Shown here: piece after piece, positions 17,773-25,740 of the stretch
Position numbering within the stretch: position 1 is the first letter of the stretch
Layout: each line of letters starts with the position of its first letter
Assembly: GCA_905182295.1 (NCBI GenBank)
Contig: CAJJAZ010000006.1
Coordinates: 62,001-126,000, forward strand
Origin: an uncultured Flavobacteriaceae bacterium
GTDB lineage: Bacteria > Bacteroidota > Bacteroidia > Flavobacteriales > Flavobacteriaceae
Reading direction: 5' to 3'
Length of the DNA: 64,000 nucleotides
The notes under the pieces: generated by a model
What the model saw: the letters and a program-made list of their open reading frames with translations, nothing else
Told to the model about the DNA's origin: nothing
Databases searched by the model: none
Position numbers and translations under genes: made by a program

Positions 17773-19077
17773 ATGCGCAAATTAGAATTGCATTGGAAAA
17801 TACTTATCGGAATGTTCTTAGGCGTCTTATTTGCCTTCTTTATGGTTAATTTTAGTTGGGGACCAGATTTCGTGTCTGACTTCATAAAACCTTTTGGAAC
17901 TATTTTCATTAATGCGTTAAAGCTGATCGCTGTTCCCCTTATACTAGCTTCGCTGATTAAAGGAATATCGGATCTTAAAGATATATCTAAACTCTCTAAA
18001 ATGGGCGGAAGAACCATTGGTATATATATTCTGACAACAGTCATTGCGGTAACGATTGGACTTGGAATAGTCAACATTATTAAGCCAGGTAATTCTATTT
18101 CTGAAGCCACTCGATTAGAATTGGTTGAAAATTATTCTGGAGACGCCAATGAAAAAATCATGGCTGCTGCCAAACAACAAGAGTCTGGGCCTTTACAAGC
18201 TTTAGTTGACTTAGTGCCTTCCAATATTTTTAAGGCTGCTAGTGACAATGGTAATATGTTACAAGTGATATTTTTCGCCATATTCTTTGGAATAGGCCTC
18301 ATCCTAATTCCAGAAAAACAAGCAAAGCCGGTAAAAGATTTCTTTGATGGATTCAATGAAGTAATTCTTAAATTGATTGACCTGATCATGCTTGCAGCCC
18401 CATACGGTGTATTCGCTTTGTTGGCGGCATTAGTTGTTGAAGCGCCAAGTGCAGACTTGTTTAAAGCACTTGCCTGGTATGCTATATGTGTACTCTTAGG
18501 ATTAGCTATCATGATTGGTTTTTATATTTTAGTAGTCTATATATTTACCAAGCGTTCTCCTTCATTCTTTATCAAAGGTATTTCTCCTGCGCAATTATTG
18601 GCATTTTCAACCAGTTCAAGTGCAGCTACACTTCCTGTAACCATGGAAAGGGTAGAGGAGCATCTTGGGGTTGAGGAAGAGGTGACTAGTTTTGTGCTTC
18701 CTATTGGAGCAACAGTTAATATGGATGGATCGAGTTTATACCAAGCTATTGCTGCAGTATTTATTGCCCAAGCCTTTGGTATGGATTTAGATTTTTACAC
18801 CCAATTAGGCATTATTGTTACAGCAACTTTAGCTTCCATAGGAAGTGCAGCTGTACCAGGTGCTGGAATGGTTATGTTGGTGATTGTTTTGGCTCAAGCG
18901 GGTATTCCGGAGGCAGGATTGGCTTTAATTTTTGCGGTAGACAGACCCTTAGATATGTGTAGAACGGTTGTTAATGTTACTGGAGATGCAGCCGTGTCTA
19001 TGTTAGTAGCTAAATCTATTGGCAAATTAAAAGATGAGCCTGTAGAAAAGAATTGGCACGACAACCTTCCTTCTTAA
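17773..19077 (+). CDS. Dicarboxylate/amino acid:cation symporter (DAACS, GltP/DctA-like)
   Basis: A 434-residue inner-membrane secondary transporter of the glutamate/aspartate/C4-dicarboxylate family (SLC1 fold). Visible signatures are the serine-rich re-entrant loop FSTSSSAATLPVT, the GATVNMDGSSLYQ motif, the second hairpin VPGAGMVML and the substrate-binding VDRPLDMCRTVVNVTGDA. Hydrophobic segments cover most of the length. It begins two bases after the aroC stop and probably depends on the aroC promoter. Sodium or proton coupling and the preferred substrate cannot be decided. No terminator is visible before the convergent DCC-family gene. Confidence 0.93.
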   Translation: MRKLELHWKILIGMFLGVLFAFFMVNFSWGPDFVSDFIKPFGTIFINALKLIAVPLILASLIKGISDLKDISKLSKMGGRTIGIYILTTVIAVTIGLGIVNIIKPGNSISEATRLELVENYSGDANEKIMAAAKQQESGPLQALVDLVPSNIFKAASDNGNMLQVIFFAIFFGIGLILIPEKQAKPVKDFFDGFNEVILKLIDLIMLAAPYGVFALLAALVVEAPSADLFKALAWYAICVLLGLAIMIGFYILVVYIFTKRSPSFFIKGISPAQLLAFSTSSSAATLPVTMERVEEHLGVEEEVTSFVLPIGATVNMDGSSLYQAIAAVFIAQAFGMDLDFYTQLGIIVTATLASIGSAAVPGAGMVMLVIVLAQAGIPEAGLALIFAVDRPLDMCRTVVNVTGDAAVSMLVAKSIGKLKDEPVEKNWHDNLPS

Positions 19078-19101
19078 ACATCATTATGGGGTATATTTTT
19101 C

Positions 19102-19566
19102 TTAAATCTCTGTTTTAAAGCAAGTGTTTTTAGGCAAATCACTGCGCTTACAACTTAGTTTAGTGCCAAACCATTTGGTCCTATTTTTAGCTATATAATC
19201 ATAGAAGAAATCACTTATTTTACTAGGGATATACTGCATCAGTACACCTATAAAGTGCCAGCTAGGCAGTAGCTTCAAAATTTGAATTACAGCTTCTGAT
19301 TTTATATAATACCCTTTAATAGGGTCAATAAGAATTACTGAGTTTAAAGGTAGGGTGGCATTTATATCTTTTGGGAAATACAAACCTCTTTCTTTAAGTA
19401 ATTGAATTCCCAAAGGGGAATTTAGTGGCACAAAACAACAACTTTTGTTAAGATCTTTTGGTGTAATAAAACGAACTGACCAATGGCATAAACCGCAACT
19501 TCCGTCGAATAATATCCATTTTTTTCCGGATACCTCTTGTGATTTTAACGGCTGTTTTTCTGTCAT
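19102..19566 (-). CDS. Thiol-disulfide oxidoreductase, DCC family (DUF393)
   Basis: A 154-residue protein of the DCC (DUF393) family, named for the motif DxxCxxC near the N-terminus, here DGSCGLCHWSVRFI (Asp21, Cys24, Cys27). The rest matches the family pattern, including the SVILIDPIKGYYIKSEAVI block and a hydrophobic C-terminal half. The family is predicted to have thioredoxin-like redox activity, but no member's function is well established. It starts 16 bases after the MutS2 stop and is probably co-transcribed with it. The ATG at 19566 gives a slightly long, polar N-terminus (MTEKQPLKSQEVSGKK) before the conserved core, which is acceptable. Confidence 0.85.
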   Translation of the reverse strand: MTEKQPLKSQEVSGKKWILFDGSCGLCHWSVRFITPKDLNKSCCFVPLNSPLGIQLLKERGLYFPKDINATLPLNSVILIDPIKGYYIKSEAVIQILKLLPSWHFIGVLMQYIPSKISDFFYDYIAKNRTKWFGTKLSCKRSDLPKNTCFKTEI

Positions 19567-19582
19567 TAAGGCGAACTTAAAA

Positions 19583-21742
19583 TTATGATTTACTTACAAA
19601 TTCCAATTGGTCTAAACTTACATTTGTGGTAAACATTCCATAGTTAACAATGGCTTTGTTTTTCTCTATGGCGTCTATGCTTCCAACAGCTTTCCCATCT
19701 TTTAAACGGACCCTATAACCTATTTCAAGAGTTATTTTTGGGGCAGGAGGTGGGGTTGGTTTTTTCTTTTCTTTCTTTTTCTTTTCTCTAATTACAGCCA
19801 CTTTTTTAGCGACTTCTTCCACCACAGCTTTATTCTCTACTTTTTCTTTTTTGAGTACTTGAGCGGTTTTTTTCTTTCTTTTACTATTCTCAATTTCCAC
19901 CACTTTGATTAAGTCAGAAACAAGCTGTCGCTTCTTATGGTGAATAAAGTATTGTTCCGCTAGGTCATTGACTTTATTGCCTAGCTGAATCATGCGTTTG
20001 TCTTGATCATACAATTCTTGATACTTAACAAGCTTGGCTTGTGTTTTTTCATTTAAAACTTCTAGTCTAGAAGCTTCATCTCTTGCTTTAGATTCTGCCT
20101 CTTTCAATTTAGAACCTGTGGCTGCCATTTGTGAACGCTCTTTTTGAAGCTTTACAATAGTGGCGTCAAATCTAACTTTCCCTCTTTCAATTTTCTTTTT
20201 TGCCTTATTGACTAAACTATAGGGAATGCCATTTTTTTGAGCAACCTCAAAAGTAAATGAGGCTCCTGCTTGTCCCAGAATAAGTTGGAAGGTAGGCGCT
20301 AAAGATTTAGCGTCAAATAACATATTGGCATTAGACATAAATGGTAAGTCATTGGCCAACATTTTTAGATTGGCATAATGCGTAGTAATCACACCAAAAG
20401 CCTCTCGTTCATAAAACACTTCTAAAAAAGTTTCTGCCAAAGCGCCTCCCAATTCGGGATCAGTTCCTGTACCAAACTCATCTATTAAAAACAATGTTTT
20501 ATCATGACATTTTTTTAAAAATGAATTCATGTTTTTTAAACGGTAACTGTACGTACTTAAATGATTCTCAATGGATTGGTTGTCGCCAATGTCCGTAAGT
20601 ATTTTTTCAAAAAGAATGACCTCACTTCTTTCATGAACAGGAATAAGCATACCACTTTGAAGCATTAATTGAAGCAATCCAATTGTTTTTAGGGTAATAC
20701 TTTTTCCTCCTGCATTTGGACCAGATATGACAATAATTCTATTTTCTTGTTCTAATTTAATAGTTTGTGGATAGGTGGCGTCTCCACTAGTTTTGTTTGC
20801 TAAAAATAATAAAGGATGGAAAGCGTCGCGCAAATGCATCTCCCTTTTCGTATTGATTTTTGGCAATACACCGTTCATCTCTAAAGCATACTTAGCTTTG
20901 GCAGCAACTATGTCAATATCTCTAAGATATTCTTGACAAGTTGCTAGAACCGTTCCGTAGGGCCTTATGTCATTTGTAAGTCTGTTTAAGATCTTAAATA
21001 TTTCTTCTTGTTCTTCAAAATTTAGGTTACTTAATTGTGTACTGTATGCCAAACTGGCTTCAGGAACAACATATACAATACTGCCAGTTTTTGAAGCACC
21101 AAGAACGGCGCCTTTGATTTTTTTTCTATGCATGGCCTTTACAGCCAAAACCCTTCTGTTGTCTACTATAGATTCTCGAATTTCATCTAAAAATTCTGCT
21201 GCCTGATACCTTTGAAGTGCTGCGCCAAAACTCTGATTTATTTTAGATTTTAAGCCCACCGTTTCTCTTCTTATAGACATTAAGTTGTCAGAAGCACTGT
21301 CTCTAATTTCTCCAAATTTGTCAAATATTTGATTGGTGCGTTCGGGAATTTCTTTCTGATAACTAAGAGATAAGCTGTTTCCATGGAGGGTGGGATAATA
21401 CTCCTTAAACTTTTCAAAAAACTTTTTATGTGCGTTGATGGATTCACAAATGACCACTATTTTTTTAAAGCCATTGAGTTCAAGTGTGGTATTATCAATC
21501 TTGAGTAGCTTAAGTTCCTCAAGAATACTCTCAAAGCCGTGGTTAGGTATTCTATTGTCACTGCTAAATGACGCCAAATACTCATTGGTTTCCCCAAGGG
21601 ATTTCTCTACTATTTCAAGTTGTAATTTGGGTGTTATCTCTAGCGCTAGTTCTTTACCTAAAGTGGTATTACACCTATGAGAAATGTGCGTTAAAACGGT
21701 ATTAAATTCTAAATCCTGAAGGGTTTTTTGAGAGATATTCAA
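19583..21742 (-). CDS. mutS2: MutS2-type DNA mismatch repair ATPase lacking the Smr nuclease domain
   Basis: A 719-residue MutS-family ATPase. It has the MutS2 lever/core region (about 1-310), an ABC-type ATPase with Walker A GPNAGGKSITLK (about residue 341) and Walker B LFLIDEFGTGTDPELGGAL, and a long charged coiled-coil with lysine runs and a proline linker (KKPTPPPAP). It then ends in a small beta domain (KITLEIGYRVRLKDG). The Smr endonuclease domain that completes MutS2 in Firmicutes is absent. This short form is, to my knowledge, usual in flavobacteria. MutS2 acts on recombination intermediates or stalled ribosomes in other phyla. The start is a TTG at 21740-21742: the nearby ATG at 21748-21750 hits a stop after three codons. 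Confidence 0.9.
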   Translation of the reverse strand: MNISQKTLQDLEFNTVLTHISHRCNTTLGKELALEITPKLQLEIVEKSLGETNEYLASFSSDNRIPNHGFESILEELKLLKIDNTTLELNGFKKIVVICESINAHKKFFEKFKEYYPTLHGNSLSLSYQKEIPERTNQIFDKFGEIRDSASDNLMSIRRETVGLKSKINQSFGAALQRYQAAEFLDEIRESIVDNRRVLAVKAMHRKKIKGAVLGASKTGSIVYVVPEASLAYSTQLSNLNFEEQEEIFKILNRLTNDIRPYGTVLATCQEYLRDIDIVAAKAKYALEMNGVLPKINTKREMHLRDAFHPLLFLANKTSGDATYPQTIKLEQENRIIVISGPNAGGKSITLKTIGLLQLMLQSGMLIPVHERSEVILFEKILTDIGDNQSIENHLSTYSYRLKNMNSFLKKCHDKTLFLIDEFGTGTDPELGGALAETFLEVFYEREAFGVITTHYANLKMLANDLPFMSNANMLFDAKSLAPTFQLILGQAGASFTFEVAQKNGIPYSLVNKAKKKIERGKVRFDATIVKLQKERSQMAATGSKLKEAESKARDEASRLEVLNEKTQAKLVKYQELYDQDKRMIQLGNKVNDLAEQYFIHHKKRQLVSDLIKVVEIENSKRKKKTAQVLKKEKVENKAVVEEVAKKVAVIREKKKKEKKKPTPPPAPKITLEIGYRVRLKDGKAVGSIDAIEKNKAIVNYGMFTTNVSLDQLEFVSKS

Positions 21743-21817
21743 AGTGACATATATTAGCAGAAATTAGTTGGTTTAATTGAATAAACCCTTTATTTTTAAT
21801 CACAAAAGTACAAATAA

Positions 21818-22486
21818 ATGTTTCTAGATTGTCCTAGTGATTGGAGGGAATTCTTTCATAAAATATATTCCGTTGAAAAATTTAAAAAACTATCTCAAGA
21901 TATTGATGTGCTGTATAATGAGATGGTGTGTTACCCTGCCAAAGAACAGCTTTTAAATGCGTTCTTTCAGTGTTCTTTTGCAGGGCTTAAAGTGGTCATT
22001 ATCGGACAAGATCCCTATCATGGACCACACCAAGCCCACGGCTTGTCTTTTTCTGTACCTTTTGGTGTGCCACATCCTCCTTCATTAAAAAACATTTTTA
22101 TTGAACTTTCCAATGATATGGACTGCACCTACCCAATCTCTGGCGACCTTTCATTATGGGCCAATCAAGGCGTGTTATTATTAAATGCAGCATTAAGTGT
22201 CAGGGCAGGGGAGGCAGGAAGCCATTTAAAATATTGGGATGCGTTCACGAAATCTATAGTTCAAGGACTCAACAATGACAAAAGGCCTATTGTTTTCATT
22301 TTATGGGGAAATTTTGCTCAAAAATACGAACGTTTTATCACTGAAGACCACCACAGGATTTTAAAAAACGGGCATCCATCGCCTTTGAGTGCTAACCGAG
22401 GCTATTGGTTTGGCAACAAACATTTTTCTCAGGTAAATGATATTTTAAAGCAAAGGTTTGAAAAACCTATAGATTGGGTATATTAA
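21818..22486 (+). CDS. ung: Uracil-DNA glycosylase, family 1
   Basis: Ung removes uracil from DNA as the first step of base excision repair. The 222-residue protein carries the family-1 water-activating motif GQDPYHG (Asp65), the uracil-binding GVLLLNAALSV block and the DNA-intercalation loop HPSPLSANRG near residue 190. Length is standard. It is a single gene divergent from MutS2, and its stop codon overlaps that of the convergent nucleoside phosphorylase gene (shared TTAA), leaving no room for a terminator. Confidence 0.98.
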   Translation: MFLDCPSDWREFFHKIYSVEKFKKLSQDIDVLYNEMVCYPAKEQLLNAFFQCSFAGLKVVIIGQDPYHGPHQAHGLSFSVPFGVPHPPSLKNIFIELSNDMDCTYPISGDLSLWANQGVLLLNAALSVRAGEAGSHLKYWDAFTKSIVQGLNNDKRPIVFILWGNFAQKYERFITEDHHRILKNGHPSPLSANRGYWFGNKHFSQVNDILKQRFEKPIDWVY

Positions 22487-23361
22487 AGATCGTTATCAAC
22501 CATTAGGTCTAAGGTCATTTTAATGGCTTTTTTAACCACTACATTTGGATGTTCTGAAAATGTTGCTGTGGCTCTATTGGCTAGAATGCAATTAACAGAC
22601 ACAGCCTTATGTCCAAGTAGGGCTGCTAAGCCATAAATACCAGAGGTTTCCATTTCTAAATTACTGATTAATTGATCTTTAAATCTAAATGATTCAAGAG
22701 AAGCTTTCATCTTTTCATCAAAGAGTGGAAGTCTTAACAACCTTCCTTGAGGGCCATAAAATCCGACATTAGTTAATGTAACCCCTCTTAATACATCCAA
22801 TTCATTGTAGAGATTAAGTAAATCTAAAGAAGCGCTAACCACATAGGGACTTGACTTATCCTCACTCCAATTCATGTGTTTTATAAAGGCTTCAGAGAAA
22901 GGTTTATCTAAAAGGTGTTTTGCATTATAAAAATGAAGTAAGGCGTCTAAACCTATGGCTTTTTCGGAAATTAAAATACTATCTACCGGGATGTCTTTTT
23001 GAATGGCTCCAGAAGTTCCTAGTCTAAAAATATTTAACTGTGTTAAATTTTCTTTTAAAACTCTATTGGTAAAATTAATATTTACTAAGGCATCTAATTC
23101 ATTGAGAACAATGTCAATATTGTCCGTTCCAATACCAGTAGAAATAACACTTATTCGTTTATTTTTATAGGTACCAGTATGTGTAACAAACTCTCTTTTT
23201 TGTTTTTTAATTTCAATAGAATCGAAATGAGCGGAAACTTCAGCTACGCGATCAGGGTCCCCAACTGTGATAATATTATTAGATATTTCATTGGGCTTTA
23301 AATGCAAATGATAAATACTTTGATCTGCATTTAGTATTAACTCAGAAGAGGCTAAGGACAT
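22483..23361 (-). CDS. Nucleoside phosphorylase (uridine phosphorylase-like)
   Basis: A 292-residue member of the PNP/UDP phosphorylase family 1, which splits a nucleoside with phosphate. Recognisable are the phosphate-binding GDPDRVAEVS near the N-terminus, VISTGIGTDNIDIVLNEL, the FRLGTSGAIQ phosphate loop and the ribose/base-binding SNLEMETSGIYGLAALLGH. The frame opens 16 codons earlier inside the DUF1835 gene, but the ATG at 23359-23361 lies one base after that gene's stop and gives a normal N-terminus. A uridine or broad pyrimidine preference is likely from the general look but not proven. It is translationally coupled to the upstream DUF1835 gene. Confidence 0.88.
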   Translation of the reverse strand: MSLASSELILNADQSIYHLHLKPNEISNNIITVGDPDRVAEVSAHFDSIEIKKQKREFVTHTGTYKNKRISVISTGIGTDNIDIVLNELDALVNINFTNRVLKENLTQLNIFRLGTSGAIQKDIPVDSILISEKAIGLDALLHFYNAKHLLDKPFSEAFIKHMNWSEDKSSPYVVSASLDLLNLYNELDVLRGVTLTNVGFYGPQGRLLRLPLFDEKMKASLESFRFKDQLISNLEMETSGIYGLAALLGHKAVSVNCILANRATATFSEHPNVVVKKAIKMTLDLMVDNDL

Positions 23362-23362
23362 A

Positions 23363-24295
23363 CTATAATTTAAAAAAGCTGTTGTGTTCTTTATCGTAAA
23401 GATACGCATACTTTAAAGCGCCTCCTAAATAGAGCCCATCTTGTTTAATTTTACTATAATAATTGGTCTCACCATTCAGAATTTTAGTCGTATTTCTTTT
23501 AAGTTTGACAGGCACTAAAGAGGAGAAAAGAGGCTTGAGACTTTCGAGTATTTTATAATACTGAGAGTCTGCAAAGCCAAAATTACCTTGATGCTTTAAA
23601 ACAGCTTCAACAAGGCCCTTTTCATGGTCTATCGATTTTGAATCTGCTGTACTAAGAAGGTTTATTTCGGGAACATTTAAGCCATTTTTTAGCGAAGGAA
23701 AACGAGATAAATGAAGGTCAAATGCTTGTTTTAAATAAGGAAAGTTAAATGCCTCATAATTCGACAACTGAGCGATTCTAATAGGATTGTCGCTACAGTA
23801 CAATTGCCATGCATAGTCTGCAAATTCAATATCGTCTTGGTTTAAAACTATTCTATTTTCGTAAAGGTCTATTAAGTTGTTTGGAGACAACTCACAAAAC
23901 CCTCTTGAAGAAACATTATTTAGGCTTATTGGATTTGAAACTACAGAAACCTCTGCATATTTTCTATGTATTTTAAGCCAACTCAAAACACCCAGCATAT
24001 TTATTTGACAAAATAAATCTGACTCAAACCACAAGACAATTTGTTCTTGACTTTTTTGTTTACATAGGTTTCTATACTCTTTAAGGGTATAATCAATAAA
24101 AGTTCTTTTAGATATTCTGTAATTTTTATGAAGAAAATCAAATCGTTCTTTCCAGAAATCTTCAGTACCTACGGTATGAAGTGTTCTACCTTCACAGAGC
24201 ATTTCTCTCCATGCAATTACAGTTCCGTTTATCGGTAATTCCTTAAAATAATTATAAAAGGAATCTCCATTAGTAATGTGGAGTGCTGGTTTCAT
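23363..24295 (-). CDS. DUF1835 domain protein
   Basis: A 310-residue protein whose N-terminus reads HITNGDSFYNYFK, then a short gap, then IAWREMLCEG, the hallmark of DUF1835, a family of unknown function seen in Bacteroidota and Firmicutes. The conserved W-x-E-S-D stretch (LWFESDLFCQINML) is also present. No signal peptide or membrane segment is evident. It ends one base before the nucleoside phosphorylase start, so the two are surely one transcript. That hints at a role linked to nucleosides or nucleotides, though the link is only positional. Confidence 0.8.
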   Translation of the reverse strand: MKPALHITNGDSFYNYFKELPINGTVIAWREMLCEGRTLHTVGTEDFWKERFDFLHKNYRISKRTFIDYTLKEYRNLCKQKSQEQIVLWFESDLFCQINMLGVLSWLKIHRKYAEVSVVSNPISLNNVSSRGFCELSPNNLIDLYENRIVLNQDDIEFADYAWQLYCSDNPIRIAQLSNYEAFNFPYLKQAFDLHLSRFPSLKNGLNVPEINLLSTADSKSIDHEKGLVEAVLKHQGNFGFADSQYYKILESLKPLFSSLVPVKLKRNTTKILNGETNYYSKIKQDGLYLGGALKYAYLYDKEHNSFFKL

Positions 24296-24357
24296 ATGAA
24301 TTGGTTTGATTAATAAATTTATACTTTTCTTGCTAATAAAAAAAGAAAATCATTCAA

Positions 24358-24693
24358 TTAACCTCCAACTCGTTTTACTTTAAAACCCATACTAACAAGT
24401 AGTTGCATGATTTTTTCTCTGTAATCTCCCTGCATGATTAAGCTCCCGTTTTTAACGCTCCCACCAACACTCAATTCTTTTTTTAATTTTTTCGCTAAAA
24501 TTTTAAATGCCCCATCTGTACCTGAAAATCCTTCGATTAAGGTTGTGGGCTTTCCCTTACGTTTTTCGTATTTACACACAAGTGGTTCTTCTTGAAGTGG
24601 GATTTCGTGTGTATTATTAGAAGGGTCTGTTGGAGCTTGTTCACAGACTTCGTGATCAGGGAATAGATTTTTTAATTGGTCTTGTAAATCCAT
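24358..24693 (-). CDS. SUI1/YciH-type translation initiation factor
   Basis: A 111-residue protein with a C-terminal SUI1 (eIF1-like) domain: KRKGKPTTLIEGFSGTDG, then LAKKLKKELSVGGSVKNG and VSMGFKVKRVGG at the very end, as in bacterial YciH. YciH is known to influence the fidelity of start selection. The ATG at 24691-24693 overlaps by one base the stop of the upstream oxygenase gene (TAATG), so translation is coupled. Length is normal. Confidence 0.9.
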   Translation of the reverse strand: MDLQDQLKNLFPDHEVCEQAPTDPSNNTHEIPLQEEPLVCKYEKRKGKPTTLIEGFSGTDGAFKILAKKLKKELSVGGSVKNGSLIMQGDYREKIMQLLVSMGFKVKRVGG

Positions 24694-25640
24694 TATTTCT
24701 TTAAGCCTAGTTCAATCAATCTCTCATTTAGATAAGCTCCAGCTGTAATATCTTCAAATCCTTTTGGATGCTCCTTTGATATACAATTTTCAAGGCAATT
24801 TAAGGGCATTGAAGATACTGGATGCATAAAAAATGGAATAGAATATCTTGAGGTTCCCCAGAGTTCCTTTGGAGGGTTAATCACTTGGTGTATGGTAGAT
24901 TTTAGCTGGTTATTGGTTAACCTAGAAAGCATATCTCCTACATTGATCATTAACTCATCTTCATTAGCAATAGCGTCTACCCACTCGTCATTATGATTTT
25001 TCACTTGTAAACCACGGCCATGAGCACCCATAAGCAGTGTAATGAGGTTAATATCGCCGTGTGCTGCTGCTCGCACAGCATTTTTAGGCTCAATGGTAAT
25101 AGGGGGGTAGTGGATGGGTCTTAATATAGAATTTCCAGCAGTGGCGTATTGTTCAAAATAATTCTCCTCTAAACCAATATGCAAAGCAAGTGCTTTGAGT
25201 ACTTCCTTGGCGGTTTTTTCTAAAGCAATATACACTTCTTTCCCAATTTCATTAAAATGAGACAACTCCTTTACCTGTATATTTTTTGGATAATGGTCTC
25301 CAGAATGCTCTGGAGCTGGTTCGTATTGACCAAAATGCCAAAACTCTTTTAAATCCCCTTCTTTTCTTCCTTTGGCATGTTCTTTACCAAAAGAAGTGTA
25401 ACCCCTTTGACCAGCAAGTCCTGGAACCTCGTATTGGTCTTTAATATCTTGAGGGAGCTCAAAAAAAAGTTTAATTTCTCGGTATAATTTGGCCACCAAT
25501 TCGTCTGACAAAAAATGACTTTTTAAGGCTACAAAACCAATGTTTTCAAAGGCTGAACCTATTTCGTTTATGAATTTTTGTTTTAGATCGGGATGTCCAG
25601 ACACAAAATCTTTTAAATCTACACTTGGAATGGCGCTCAT
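24693..25640 (-). CDS. Isopenicillin N synthase-like 2OG-Fe(II) oxygenase
   Basis: A 315-residue cytosolic non-haem iron dioxygenase of the IPNS/DIOX family. The iron ligands are visible as HGD (His194, Asp196) and the histidine in STIHQVINPP (His251), and the oxoglutarate-binding RxS is in SRYSIPF (Arg265, Ser267). The N-terminal DIOX_N domain carries the conserved GFVALKSH and GQRGYTSFGKE blocks. The natural substrate is unknown. A lone bacterial IPNS-like protein need not make antibiotics. It is followed with a one-base overlap by the SUI1 gene and is led by a TTG-N18-TAACTTTG promoter. Confidence 0.88.
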   Translation of the reverse strand: MSAIPSVDLKDFVSGHPDLKQKFINEIGSAFENIGFVALKSHFLSDELVAKLYREIKLFFELPQDIKDQYEVPGLAGQRGYTSFGKEHAKGRKEGDLKEFWHFGQYEPAPEHSGDHYPKNIQVKELSHFNEIGKEVYIALEKTAKEVLKALALHIGLEENYFEQYATAGNSILRPIHYPPITIEPKNAVRAAAHGDINLITLLMGAHGRGLQVKNHNDEWVDAIANEDELMINVGDMLSRLTNNQLKSTIHQVINPPKELWGTSRYSIPFFMHPVSSMPLNCLENCISKEHPKGFEDITAGAYLNERLIELGLKK

Positions 25641-25659
25641 AATAAAGAATTTAATGTAA

Positions 25660-25688
25660 CAAAGTTAATAAATCTTAGCCACAACCAA
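25660..25688 (-). promoter_or_regulatory. Promoter of the oxygenase-SUI1 unit
   Basis: On the minus strand, TTG (25686-25688), 18 bases, then TAACTTTG (25660-25667), close to TTG-N19-TAnnTTTG. The ATG at 25640 is 19 bases downstream. Confidence 0.6.
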
Positions 25689-25720
25689 TTGTGTAAAATT
25701 TGAAAGTTTATGTACATTTA
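25689..25720 (+). promoter_or_regulatory. Possible promoter of the E1 dehydrogenase gene
   Basis: TTG (25689-25691), 21 bases, then TACATTTA (25713-25720), a 7 of 8 match to TAnnTTTG, ending 20 bases before the ATG at 25741. It would sit back to back with the divergent oxygenase promoter. Confidence 0.4.
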
Positions 25721-25740
25721 TAACAAGCTAGAACACTCAA

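Noticed and set aside
24693-25640. Beta-lactam biosynthesis (isopenicillin N synthase)
   Set aside because: The fold is shared by many dioxygenases and no antibiotic cluster genes are present.
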